A stretch of 64,000 nt of DNA from Perkinsus olseni (taxonomy: Eukaryota > Perkinsozoa > Perkinsida > Perkinsidae), in assembly GCA_013115135.1 (NCBI GenBank), contig JABANP010000028.1, positions 124,001 to 188,000 of the forward strand, in the 5' to 3' direction. Below the pieces are notes generated by a model that saw only the letters and a program-made list of their open reading frames with translations, did no database searches and had not been told where the DNA came from. Of this stretch, positions 47,406 to 59,600 are shown in pieces. A program made the position numbers and the translations under genes. How positions within the stretch are numbered: the first letter of the stretch is position 1; the number at the start of each line of letters is the position of its first letter.

Positions 47406-47642
47406 CTACTGAAGCGTAGAATGGAGGCTACTAATATGCTGGAGCCATTGAGACCCAATGAACCACACCGTGAAAAGTAATCGGCGACGACAGGCTGATA
47501 GAGCGGAAATCAACAAAATATTCGCAAACCTCACGGCACTTGTACGTGCCATCATGGGTTCGTTTTGAACTCAGCAAGCAGAGTCCTTCCAAGAGAAAGA
47601 CACACACAACAGATCGTCAAACCGGTGGACTGCCAGGATGCA

Positions 47643-48551
47643 TCATCTCAGGCCCTGCATAAGGGCCGTAAGCCTGGGCCACAGGCACCACACCGTAGGC
47701 TCCCACAGGGCAAAATATACGGTACCGGAACGGGGAGCTAGCACTGTCCTGTCACTGCTCGCGTCACCATACACACGAGGGACAGCAGGGAGAGGTCCGC
47801 TTGGGACGGGGATCGCCGAGTAGAAAGGAGGAGCGGCCCCTGTGCACAGACCGGGTGCGTTGACGTAATACATAAGATGATAACCGGGGTAGTTGGGCAG
47901 CCCTGGTTGCCTAGTAGTCGAGAACTCCTGATAATCTCCGAGCTCGGTCCTCTCGCCGTGAATATCTTCAATATCCTCAGTCAGGAAGGCAGGGGTCTCA
48001 GAGTTACTCCGGCGACCGACAGTGGGAGTACTCCGCGAGCTGATCTTGCACGAATCATGGTCAAGGTCGGAAGGGGCGGTAGACGCGGAACTGGCCTTGC
48101 TCGAAGATGGGTCTCGAACATGGGGATGCTCAACAACTCCCACATCATCTCCACTCGGCCAGTCGTCAGGGATGAGCTCGGATTCACCGTGGGCGTAGCG
48201 GCACTTGTTACCTAGCTTGCAGAAGCCGGACTCATAGAAGGAACACATCTTGGTCTTGAAGAAGGCATTAGTCGACCTAACCTGCCTAATGTCATGTGCA
48301 TAAGGACACCGCCTATGGTTCGAGCATGCACCCTTTTGGAGCAACGCTCGGCACATACGGGTCTTAGAAAGGTCGGGCTTCTCCCTCAGCTCCTCCTTCG
48401 TGTGAGCGTGACTGCAAGTAGCCCCCTTGCTGCAGCTGCCGTTCAACATGAACTTGCACATCTCGGTCTTGTAAAATTGGTTTAAATAGCGATTGTGCCA
48501 GGCATCGCGAGCATTGGTGAAGATCTTCTGAGGGGCAGGAGTGTCACCCAT
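47643..48551 (-). CDS. CCCH zinc-finger RNA-binding protein with three fingers
   Basis: One uninterrupted frame of 302 residues from ATG. Three C-x8-C-x5-C-x3-H fingers lie in the first 125 residues: YKTEMCKFMLNGSCSKGATC with SHAH, then SKTRMCRALLQKGACSNHRR with CPYAH, then FKTKMCSFYESGFCKLGNKC with RYAH. The lead-in YKTEMC is typical of RNA-binding tandem CCCH proteins, but three fingers with equal spacing is the common protist (alveolate) form rather than the two-finger TTP form. The rest is Ser-rich with low complexity. The likely role is binding of mRNA 3' UTRs and control of stability or translation. It faces the WDR92 gene divergently, 165 bases apart. Confidence 0.92.
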   Translation of the reverse strand: MGDTPAPQKIFTNARDAWHNRYLNQFYKTEMCKFMLNGSCSKGATCSHAHTKEELREKPDLSKTRMCRALLQKGACSNHRRCPYAHDIRQVRSTNAFFKTKMCSFYESGFCKLGNKCRYAHGESELIPDDWPSGDDVGVVEHPHVRDPSSSKASSASTAPSDLDHDSCKISSRSTPTVGRRSNSETPAFLTEDIEDIHGERTELGDYQEFSTTRQPGLPNYPGYHLMYYVNAPGLCTGAAPPFYSAIPVPSGPLPAVPRVYGDASSDRTVLAPRSGTVYFALWEPTVWCLWPRLTALMQGLR

Positions 48552-48716
48552 AGTAACAACAAAAAGCAGGGACGTGAATCTTGAGCGAAATCTTGAAAAG
48601 CTCGAGAAATACCGGTCCCGGGGTTCGAACCCGAGACCTTCATCCTGAACGCACGCACACGGCAGTGACGCACAACCATCAGAAACTTAAGTTCGATAGT
48701 GTCTGACCTCTCTGCC
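48552..48716. promoter_or_regulatory. divergent promoter region between CCCH gene and WDR92
   Basis: These 165 bases must hold the start regions of both flanking genes. A tRNA B-box-like hairpin (CCCGGGGTTCGAACCCGAG, near 48615-48633) is the only clear structure. Confidence 0.45.
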
Positions 48717-50739
48717 ATGGACACCACTTCAGCTCCACAAATTATCGAGCATATCAACGAGCCCCTTAACTTCACTCCTTTTGATGTGAGACCGACACTT
48801 TGGCAAACCGCTCAATCCGCGAATTCCCGCCGGACTTTCGGGACTCCACAGATTTCCACGTTTTCTTGCGCCTGTCTACAAGCTTCGAGCTAGGATAAGG
48901 CGTGAGATGTCCTAGCGTTAGGTTCGTTGGGTACCCCGGTCAGCCCGTTTCGCTCTGATGGGCCAGTTTCCCAAGGCCACGGGAGCTGTTCGCATTTGCG
49001 AGATGGATCAAGGAAAACTCACCAAGTTGGTAGAGAAAGAATGGCCCGTTGGTAATGCCTCTCGCGAAAGAGGTTTCTTCTACCCACGAAAATCAGCTGG
49101 CTGGTGGAATGCCATAAGGCTTATCAGACAGACATCGATCCCTGTAGGGGTCAAGTGCGGAACGTTCGCGGCTTCCCCGTCGTACGAGAGCCGCCATCTG
49201 GCTATCGGCGATTACGGTGGACGGCTGACGCTCTTCGACGTGGATCGTATGGACAAACCCTTCTTTAGTGTCAAGGCACACGACTCCATAATCAACGCTA
49301 TTGATGGTAATAAGGCCACGCTGTCTGTCGACGTCGTATGGGCCACCCAAGGCGTATCCAGTAATCACTCGCCGGCTGCAAACTCGAGACTCATACTGGC
49401 ATTCCTAGTACTAGTGGCAGCTCTGTAACGGTTTCAGGATGCAAAGGCCCTGGACCTGTGGAGGTTGTCACCGGATCCAGAGATGGCAGCGTTAAGATCT
49501 GGGATCCTCGAACACAAGACCCTGTGGTCTGCCTAGAACCGGTGACCACAGCTCGATCCGCGTAATCAAGCGACCGGTCGTGGCAGGTACCGGACGCCCG
49601 AGCCGCGAGTGCCGGAGTGTCGGTAGCAGACTGCTGGGCCGTGGCTTTCGGGAATGCGTATAACGAGATCGAGCGAGTCGTCGCTGCCGGGTAACGATCG
49701 GTCATGGTGGCCGCCGCCAGTACGAACCAGGGCAGTTACGATAACGGAGATATCAAGCTATTCGACCTCCGTACGATGCAGCTTCGATGGGACACCAATG
49801 TCAAGAACGGCGTCACACATGTCGCGTTTGATAGGAAGGACATCAAGATGAACAAGCTTGCCGTCAGCTGCCTCGAAGCTACCATGATCGTCTACGATAT
49901 GCGTAGGGGAATCGCGTCAGGAAGGCGACTCTCAGTCAAACTGTTCGGCCTGAGGCTCCTTATGAGTGCAAGGCGTGATGCATGTTTACCATGTACAGTG
50001 AAGAGTGTATTGAGTATCTTTCTATTTGCTCGTAGCCGCCCTCTGAGTGTAGCCCAATGATGGCAGGTTGGTCGCGGTACCGAGGGTCGGTCGTTGGGCA
50101 GGGCCAGTAGAGAATAATGATTGTTGGTAGGAACGTACAATCCGACCACTGGCTACAGTGGGTGTCTCGAGAAGGTTTTGACCAGAGGGGAAAACCAGAA
50201 AAATCAACCACAAGGAGGCGCCGGTCAGCACTGGGGACGGGCCGCTGCGCTACAGCGAGCGAGCCGCTGCAGGGACGGTTTGGGGCTGCCACTTCCTGCC
50301 GCAGAATCGTGACATCTGGTGCACCGCTGGGGGCTCGGGAGGCCTCTTCCTGTGAGTCTCACCGACAGCAATACTAGGCCATAGGTCCTCACCGCTCAGG
50401 CACAAGTACAACTACCCGATGGAGCGGGAGACACGCGACAAGAACAACAATCCTGTTGGTGAGTGCTCTGGACTGGCCTGATCGACCACGCTCGGGTATA
50501 GGTGTTGCTGGCACCTGCGAGCTGTTGAATCAACGTGATGTATCGACGCAGCCAATCATCGCCTTCGATTGGCATCCTGACAAGGAGGGCTTGGCTGTTA
50601 TGGGCAGTCTCGATCAGACCGTTAAGGTTGCTATTTGTAAGAACAGTGCACCACAGGACTCATCTGTGTGCACGCGGCTCCCTGAGCGCTCAGATCACAG
50701 CTTATTTTTCATACAGGCACCAAGCTCAACTTGTACTGA
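48717..50739 (+). CDS. DNAAF10: WD40 protein WDR92/Monad (dynein assembly factor DNAAF10)
   Basis: The first exon [20 protein letters not shown] matches the family start (PQIIAHIQKGFNYT). Following exons give [87 protein letters not shown] sequence near 49470-49510, [60 protein letters not shown], and after a short intron CTKLNLY and a TGA, as in the human ending (VTKLNKI). It is a seven-blade propeller. WDR92 works with the R2TP-like co-chaperone in preassembly of axonemal dynein arms, which implies motile flagella. Some joins at 49300-49720 and 49920-50450 are not resolved. Confidence 0.93.
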
Positions 50740-51095
50740 CAACCCTGGCGCCATTGATCTCGGTCGTCGTTTCTCATGCCCTGACTACCGACATCTGCTC
50801 TGTGTCTTCTATGACTCTCTTGTGTTGCTGAGTTACTAGCCCCGATATTCGTACGGCGGATAGCGAGTTGTTCGCCCGATCAGTGGTCGTCGATCACTCA
50901 GTGAGAGTCGGTGCGGGACGCAACGTAAAACCCTGGCTGGCAGAATCTGGTCTTTCCAGTTTTCCGCGCACATCCTCGCGGACTTCTCCGAAGGGTGTGA
51001 ACATGAGGATGAAGCTACTCGGAGCTCGCGAAGGATTGACTTATAAAGTGGTAAAAACCTCAGAGCACACCAAGATAGGGGAGGAGTGCCAAACG
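50740..51095. other. intergenic region
   Basis: No supported gene. Both strands have open frames here, but neither carries a recognisable feature. Confidence 0.35.
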
Positions 51096-54000
51096 ATGAA
51101 CCCTGAGAGTACCCATTCATTATTCCTCCCCGCGATGTCCCAGTCCGGCACGAGCGCGCACAGCGAGGGTTTGGAGGAAGCGGGGCAGCCGATAGAAGAT
51201 GACAACTCCACGTGCGAATTGCTCCTCCCGCTTCGCTCAGCCATCTTCTTGAATCGCCCCAGGCCTCAGGTCTAGCAGGGAAAACGCGCGCGATGGCGGC
51301 TTGAATCCAGGTGATCAGTGGAAATTTCCCACGTAGCGTTGACCGCTCCTTGCCCTGAATGTGGAACCTTCCGATCAGCTTCAAGCAAAGAGAACCGCAG
51401 TGTTCAATCGCCTTGGGTTGATGTCGGCGTTAACTGCCATTCGAATAGTGTGCTTGCAGATAAGTCGCAAGCACTAAACGACTCCGATGTACTGTTCTTG
51501 GAAAGTCGAGTGAGAACCCTCGAGAACGACGTAGGGTTTCGCTCACGACTCTCGAACTCAAGTCCTGAAAGGCAGGTAAAGGCTCTGAGCGCACAGTTGA
51601 TGGATTCGCAAACTGAGCTGGCCGTCATCAGAGAGGCTCGTGACAAATATCGCGACCTGTAAGGCCCCGCATATTTCCCGTTGTTGAAGAGGCGTTTGTT
51701 AAGGTATACACGGTTCGCGGAGAGGCACGAGGAGCTGATGGTTCGTCTGAATACAGCTGAGAGGGAGAGAGAGGCGTAGCTGGTCCTTTCGCGGTGGTCG
51801 GCTGTAGAGCTCCGTCGCTATCCTCAGGGCTGCACGGGATCGGGAGAGATTGCAAGTCTTCCTCAAAACTTGCTGTGAAGAGAACAACGAGGATGCCTAT
51901 TCTCTGGGAGTTAAGCTCGCCAGGAGCCGGGAGACCTTGAGAGTGAGTAAGGAGCTGCGAATACAAAAATTTGACTTACGGACCGTGAGTCACGGTTCTT
52001 ATCTCAAAGTCGTAGGCCATGCAAGGAAGCCTTGGCTATGCACGATCAGAGATCACTCGATTGGAGCAGAGCAATCAGGAGCTCACGGAGGAGGTAGATC
52101 GATCGTTCTTGCCTGACCAAGCCCAGTCGCTCTCCAGGTGAAGAAGTACCGCGCAGCTTGTGAGCTATCCCGAACTGTACGCGAGGTCGAACAGGAGACC
52201 CAGGAGGAAAACTTCAAAGAAGAAATGGGCCGCGCCCTCCTTGCGAAAAGATCTGCAAATCGACCGAGAAGTGCCTGGCATCATTCGGGTGTACGGGCGC
52301 CTTAGCTTCTATTTTGGTGCCTAGATCCGCAGAGCTGATCGGGCCACCCGAGAAGCGAGCATATTGAAGGCTCATTTTTATAGCGGGGAGAGCGGTGTTC
52401 CAGACTACGGTAGGGAGAAGGCTCCTGAATGCTTTTGGATTCCTGCTACTCGTTCTCCACAGATCCGTCACTAAGGCAGGCCCTGCAAGAGATGGAGGCC
52501 ATCGATGCGGAGATAGACAAGCTCGACCCAGCTTATGCGACATGGAAGAATAGGATCAAGTGCTTGAGGGCTCCGAATGGATACGTGACGGCCGAGGATG
52601 CGAGCGCAGGTTCCACAGTGATTTCAAGCGCGGTAACGCTCACGTGCAGGAGGAGGGAGAGAGGAGGGGGGTCATCACGCAGACTGCGAAGATGCCAAAT
52701 GATGATGGCCGTCCAACGACAGACTAGGCTCCCGAACGTGTGTCACACACGGTGTGTGTGTTGTGTGATGGGACACTGCCGACGACTGGAGAACCCGACT
52801 GGAGAACCCGACTGGCCGCCAGGCCGACTCGGCCTAGCGGCCGGTCGGCGATGGTAAACATCCTCGCCCTCGCGAGCGCTGCAGCTAGCCGTTTTCTTCC
52901 GCATGTCTGATTCTTCTGCTAGGAGGTGGTCGTGGAGTACACCGCGTCATCGTGCAGAGAGACCGAGGAGGCTCCTCTCCAGTTTGCGTGAGAAATATCC
53001 GTTGGTTGCCTTCTTCAGTTCTATCTGTGGTTGGTGGGCAGTGATAGGTTGAGCTCCAGAGCTCAATGTTGCTTTGTGCAGGAGGGAAGCCGCGGCATAC
53101 AAATGACATCGAGGAATCCACGACACGGCGATGGCCACTAACGGACAGCGGAACTACAGCGGAATCGGTGAGAGACGTAGAGGGCAGCACGGTTGGGATA
53201 CCCCAGAAGGCGACGACAGCCTCGTCGGATCGCGATCACGTTCCTCGCAGGGTTGCCTACTGAATGGAAGCACAAAGGCCGTATCAGAGCTGAGCTGTGG
53301 GAATGGTCAAATTGATGATGATGTGAGAGTTAGAATGGAAGGCCCTGATTCATTCCAGTGCTGCCCTGTACTTTCAGGTCCTACGCTTGTTCAAGGAGAA
53401 AACCAGGAACTCAACGGCAAGGAGGGACTTGCACTGAACAAAGGGTCCATCGAGCCGTCGTTGGCCAGAGCATCACGAGGGTGCAATAATAAATCGACTG
53501 GAGAAACAAGCTCGACCTCTGCGACCACAGTCTACCCCTCCTACGAAAGAAGTAAAGGCAACCTAGCTTCTACAGCTTCAGTATTCACGAGGCTTCATTA
53601 GATACAGGGGGAGGTCGTGTTGGACGGACGCCTCTGGTGAACGTCCAACAGGCTCAATCATGTGCAAGCCTGTCCACCAGGGAGGAGAATCTCTGTGAAA
53701 TTCTCTGCTCGGAGATCGCCTTCCTCGAGCGGAAACTGCAGCGCTCTGAAGAGTGAGTGCTCCTGCATGAGCTCTTCAGAAGCCCTTCAAGGTACAACAA
53801 GTGGGGCGGCTCGTCCCCGGAAATGACGGTTGGAGACCTCTCCCCTATGAGCTTCGTTTCATCCAGAGGTAAAACTGACGCTCGGTTCAACACGAAGCGC
53901 TGACGACGCAGGTGCAGCGACCCCACCTTCATTTGGAGGTTGGAGCCTAGAGGAGGTGTCCCGGCGATGTGACGCTCTCGAGGATGAAATGCAGCAGATC

Positions 54001-55983
54001 AGAGCTCGACTGGTGGTGAGTGACCATGACGAGGCTCTCGGATTATGAACCGACTGTTGGTCAGTCTACAGGAGGGTCAGTGGAGGCAGGAGGCACAGTA
54101 GACAAGGCTGTGGAGACGTCCACTTGCAGTGATGGTGGAATTGCTACCAGGATTGAGTGCGGCTCGCGTCGCGTTCATTTTGATGGGATTCCGGCGAGTT
54201 ATGGTACTCGAGTGTGGATCCGTCAGGCCATTGGAGGAAGAGGTACGGTGTGCCCGTGACGAAGCCAGGAGATGGAAAGTAATCACCCCCCCCCGCAAAA
54301 ATCTCATTTGCCCAATTGAGGAGTATTTTTCAGGACGCGTACCGTCGACTTGAACAGGACCAGCGGAAACTGATAGAGGCGTCACATGAGGATGAAAAGC
54401 ACCTTCAAGAACTGTCTGCTCAGGTGCAAAGATCGGGCTTCCCGTCTTGATGCCTCCCATACGCCACGTATGAAGACGGGACTGAAGCACGTTTCGCTGG
54501 CAGGTGTCCATGTTGCAAGATCAGTTGTCCCAAAGGATGCAGAAGGCTGCTGTGAAGCCCCCGTCAGTAGAGGGGAGGAAGTCGACCCGTCATCACCGCC
54601 GCTCCTCCACTAGCTACTGCTCGGGCCACTTATGGCGCCGTGAAGCAGCTGCGATGACAAGGAGCTCAAATCCTCATGGCAGTTACGCTCTTCATGTTCG
54701 CGTGAACGAAGTTATTTTCCCTGGTATTGCGTGTTGTGCGCCCAAGTAGCTCAGGACTACTAGCCCATCTTGGCAATAAACTCTCAACACCACACAGCAC
54801 CATAAGGAGCGTCAACTCACAGCCGAAGTTTCTCGACCAAGGGGTTACACGCAAGTTAGCGGACGACCCGCACGGCAAAACTCAGATTATTGAAGGGATG
54901 AATGAGTTACATCAGTGTCGAAAAGGATAGCATGAATACGACGGTCCAGCCGCCGGGTTTACGGACGGCATCTGACCGGTGGTCCTCGAAGTCGAGAGCG
55001 GGCTTTCTCCGTGTGATTCCGCACGTGTCCTGAAACCATCACGCAACAACAATGCAACGAAGCAGTGAAACGGGAGACTCGGACAGACTCACAGACGTGG
55101 TAGCTTCCTGACATAAGAGACCTTCCTGCCCTATCTCGGCCAGAGCTGGGACAGACTTCGCCAGTATCGCGGCTGAGTTAACGCCACATGCATTGAGAGC
55201 CCAACGGCAGGTTGGATGGTCATTGCAGGCATCTGAACGGCATGCACCGCTTACAAAGGAATATCTCAACGGACGAACCCTCCTCGTAGAGCAGCTTGCA
55301 CGTCCCGTGGTAATCCTGGGACATAATATGAAAGAAAGTGTTCCGATAGGAAGGGTCTCGAAGGGCGCGCCGCACCAGAGTCGATGTACCTAACCTGTGA
55401 TATGCTTGGGGAGCCAGAAACGATGAGCAGGGTACGAGAGAAGGCACACGAGCCCCAGGGGCCTCGCCATGCACAGCGGTCGTCCACATCGCAGGCCGCC
55501 TGCCCAGCATGCTCGGCGCAGACTTTGCAGGATTGATCGAAGTAGGACTGAGCGGCGTCAAGAAAGCTGCAGTAGACATGTTGTTCTCATACTCTGGTTA
55601 GTTCATCGAGTGATGCTACGTCGGCATTGGTGTACAATTGACACACTCGCGAGTCCAGTAGAGCGCATCCGCCTTGAATGTCCTGAACGGCAGCTCTTGT
55701 TGTCGAGGTCGTGCGGTGAAGGGAAGCGTTGTGAGGAGATCAGACGAGCAGGTGGAACTTTGTTAGACATCAGCAGGCTTACGTCCCAGTAACAGAATCG
55801 AATCGACCAGGAGCTCATCGCCGGCGTGGAAGAGGTGAGGAGGAGCAACCAACGCATTTTGAAACTGCGAGAGGTGCTATTGTTTTGGTGAGCACTGATT
55901 TTGCGGAGGATGGTGAAGTTAATCACGCCTTCGATTCGACGGCGACGAGTTTCTTCCAAAGCACATTCGCTGTCGTCTGTTGA
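51096..55983 (+). CDS. long coiled-coil protein, multi-exon, unassigned
   Basis: The likely start is MNPESTHSLFLPAM near 51096. A series of exons with heptad repeats follows: VRTLENDVGFRSRLSN and VKALSAQLMDSQTELAVIRE (to about 51660); FAERHEELMVRLNTAERERE near 51710-51775; DRERLQVFLKTCCEENNEDA; RSEITRLEQSNQELTEEVDR near 52040-52100; ETQEENFKEEMGRALL; DPSLRQALQEMEAIDAEIDK near 52450-52520; LCEILCSEIAFLERKLQRSE near 53690-53750; WSLEEVSRRCDALEDEMQQI near 53941-54000; YRRLEQDQRKLIEASHEDEK near 54340-54400; MLQDQLSQRMQKAAV; and IDQELIAGVEEVRRSNQRIL near 55800-55860. I see no motor or other catalytic domain. Exon order and the end are approximate, and more than one gene is possible. A basal-body or cytoskeletal role is a guess. 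Confidence 0.5.
52784..52815. repeat. 13-base direct repeat, two and a half copies
   Basis: GACTGGAGAACCC occurs at 52784 and 52797, and GACTGG follows at 52810. A GGCC-rich stretch with overlapping palindromes comes next (52814-52845). It is in a non-coding part of the coiled-coil gene. Confidence 0.8.
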
Positions 55984-56621
55984 ACCGGCTCTGTCAGGCT
56001 ACGTGGAAGCCCCCGCTTACACTGCAAGCCTGCTCAAGCATTGCAGCAGGGAGGCGAAAATGTTCACGTCGTTCACGCGGACTATGAGCGCCGTAGTGAA
56101 ACGATCATTGCTGCATGCTTCATTGGAAGCGAGGCAGACGGACTTGTAACCCCGCTAGGCATGTTGCGACGGGAGATCCACCCGTACTTAGCAGCCGCCT
56201 TGCTTCCGTTCCTAAGGTGTTCTCCACCTTAGAACACGATGAAGGAGCAGAATGGGTGAAAGGTTTGGTGCTCGACGTTGTTGCATTGAGGATCTCATTC
56301 TGAGCCCCCTCAAAGTATGGTACCGTCGCCAAGGAAGGCTTGTTGCTAGGATCGACTAAATGGGGTTCCCTCAGGCGGCTTCTAACTCAGACAGGCCACA
56401 AACCAATTCCGTGCCTTACCAAGAAACCCGCGGGGACTCGCCAAGTTACAACCACAAGTGCTTCAATGTGCTCCCAGAAACTGCGGTGTGGACTTCGAGC
56501 CCATCCGACTCGAAGCCCGAGTTTACGGTACTTAGAAGGCTAATTGTAATGTAAAGCTTATTTTACCTCTCATCAATGTACAGTGCTAGGGTGATGAATT
56601 ACAAGCAGAAAAGTAACTGTG
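55984..56621. other. convergent intergenic region
   Basis: No clear gene. A hairpin CTAAGGTG-TTCTC-CACCTTAG sits at 56212-56232, between the ends of the forward coiled-coil gene and the reverse CSB gene. It may serve as a 3'-end or termination element. Confidence 0.45.
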
Positions 56622-59600
56622 TCAAGCAGCCTTCTTGTCACTCGGCCGATACTCCTCGCGCAGTGACCAGATACCCTGGCCTCTCTCGGATCGGTCAAAG
56701 CGACACATCTCCTGCAGGATGTGCCGGAAAAGTTTCCGGTGGGTTCTGAAGGCGGGAACAGTCTGCCGTCGGAAACGCTGATGCTTCTTCCCCTACGCTG
56801 GGACATATCGATCCATAGCATCCAGCAGCTCGCTCGTGGATGATGTCAAAGTACGGCCGGGATGCGAGGTATCGGATGAGGTGGTCCATGATACGAGATT
56901 CTGTGGTCGACGAAACGGAAGACCTGACAATAGGGGGCTTCCACAAAGGCGCGCGGATGGGCTCTCGAAGGCTACTTTGCCGCTCCTGGGTTCACAGCTT
57001 CAGCGCGCTCCTCGGGCTCCTCCTCAGCCGTCACATCAGCCAGCAGGGACATACTCTGGGCCATGGCTCCTGCTTGACCCGTTTTACCCGTCCAAGTAGG
57101 CACCTGGCAACACCACGGATAGCACAGCGTGAGGTGCCAACCACCCGGCTACTCACATGAGATGGGTAGTTGGAGACTTCATCTTGGCTCCTCCTGATAG
57201 CAGCAAGCGCTTGGTCTGCAATCCTCGTCGCTTGGGCTTCGTTAACCTAGCCCAAACAATGGCTGTCACTGACCAGTGCCACTTCACCGTAAACCCTGTT
57301 ACCTGTGACCGGTCTAGGTGCGGTTCTTCGATCTGGTCTTGGTCCCAAATGCAGCCAATGAGCTGCTGTGCTTCCAAGGAAGGCTCGTTGCCTAACTACA
57401 GGCCTCGACGCGGGTTACGATGGCCGGTCACTTCACCTTCATTTGGGGCAGTCTCCTCAGAGCTGCCACCTTCCTCCGACGGCGAGGGTGTGGGAGATGG
57501 CGAACTCTTCAAGGAATGGGACTGCTCTCGCGTCAAGGCGTACCTGCGTGACTCTCATCCGGATGGAGGCAAGACTGGTCCGGCTCACTTGTCTCTGATC
57601 CAGCCGCGATCTCGAGGAGTCCAGCCTGGTGGCTCAGGAGGGACCCTGAATAACTCCTCCAACCCGCTCCAGTATTCAGCACCTGCAGCACGATGACTAG
57701 GACTCAGCAACGGAAGACAACGCAGTATTCTACTGGTCCTCTGGGATACCACAGCACACCCCAACCCAGACGACTAGTCGGTGCTGGGTTATCATTTATC
57801 GCACTTCGATCACATACAACTACTGCGAGCCAGCAACGTTGTGCAAGCACTAAATTGATTCTACTTCTCTATAACAACCGGTCCTCCGAAAGACATACGG
57901 TAGTTCGACCGACCACCCGACCTCTCGTTGTTACGCATAAGAACGGTAAGCGGTAGCATTGAACTCACGTCTTTGCCTCGGATCAGAGAGAATCTTCTGG
58001 GATAGATAGTGCTTGAATATTTGCTTCTTATACATGGACTCCTCTACCGTACCTACCAGGCCACGTACAGAAGCCCGAGTACGTCCGTGTGGTTTTATAG
58101 ACCGACACCGGTACCGAATAGGTTAGACCGTCACCGATGTGCTCATTCCCTTGGGGGCTTCATACACAGTTCGACAGAAAGCAATAACCAAACGGTTCGC
58201 CAGGCGCCCAAGTATTGCCGGATGACACCCAAAGGGAAAAGCGACCCTCTTCCTGAACGTCATGAATGCGCCCGATCGCTACCCATCGCTATGAGCCTGT
58301 AGATGAGGACTTCGTTCTTCTGCCCGATCCTCCAGGCCCTCTCCTAGCCTGTGCATCAGTCATGGGGTTCCAGTCGGGATCGAATATAACTATCCTGTCG
58401 GCTCCCGTCAGATTGAGCCCGACGCCTCCCACACGCGTGCCTACGAGATCAGACTGCCGCAGCGGCGACGACTCAGAAGGGCTTACTCAGCAACATAACC
58501 TGCGGGCCTTCATCCGAGTTGAAGTCATCCACGATGTGAGGGCGATCCTTCACCTACCGAATAGGGACCCTCAGCATAGCGGAAGCGCCGGCAGTGGCAC
58601 TGAGCTCACCGGAGTGGACCCATCCATCCGCGAGCACGTCCATCCCAACTCGTCCACCTTCCGTTCGAGTATGTCAAGCATACCCAGGGTTTGGGAGAAT
58701 ATCAAAACACGATGGCCTTCAGGAACCCACCGCCCCAGTATCTACCAGGGCAGCTGATGCATTAATCGAGCAAGCAGTGAGACCGTCGCCTTGCCTTGAG
58801 AAGCACAGAGAGCTTGCCGCTGCGTTGCTCCGAGCCGTAGCCTCCATCCGCCTCCACCCCAGGATACAGCAGCATGTCCGGATGGTTACATATCCTTCGG
58901 AGTATTCCGAGATAGAATAGCGACTCTGGCGGGAGGCTCGTCTTGCCACCTGAAAGCAGCCTCAGTCCTGGGTGAAGCCTCTAGGAGGTTGGACCCACGC
59001 TCGTCCCGTCTGTGGCCGTAGCGTCGCTGAATGGAGGAGCCTGTGGTACAGCGGACGTTGCTGAGGACTTCACAGTAGACCTCGAACTGCTCGGGGGCGA
59101 GATGGCAGAACAACACCTGCAAGGCCTTGCGAGTGGAAGTCGACGGAATGTCGTCCGCTACCTGTTCACTCTTCCGAGGCAAGGCGAGTACGTCCTGCAC
59201 GTCCGCTTTGAGTCGCCTTATGATGAGAGGCATGGTGAGGTCTCTAACGACAACAGCACATCTGTAGGCCGCCGTTGTTGCCGTCGGGCTCGCGTTGGGT
59301 CGAGTACCTGTAACGGACGATGACGGCGTGCAGGCGATGATCTGCACCCACCTCTCTCGATAGGTGTTGCCAGCTCCTCCTCAAAGGTTGGGAGGGAGCC
59401 AAGGCGGCCAGGAGCCACGAAGTCACAGATCGACCACAGCTCCCGAAGAGAGTTCTGGATGGGGGATCCGCTCAAGGCTATACGGTGAGGCTGACAAGGA
59501 CAGGTTCGGTGAGGACGTGGGAGCTCCTCTTACTGTGTTCATCCTCTTCACCCGCTGAGTTATGCCGCTGTCGGGATTCCTGATCTTCTGCGCCTCATCC

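Noticed and set aside
48601..48680. tRNA-like B box (GGTCTCGGGTTCGAACCCCGGGACC on the minus strand)
   Set aside because: The T arm is good, but no matching 5' acceptor strand, D arm or anticodon arm could be found within a normal distance.
50836..51384. Minus-strand frame of 182 codons
   Set aside because: It is Arg/Ser-rich without structure, and the plus strand offers a more plausible start of the coiled-coil gene there.
55220..55579. Minus-strand frame of 119 codons with a possible organelle-type start
   Set aside because: It overlaps plus-strand exons of the coiled-coil gene and has no recognised domain.
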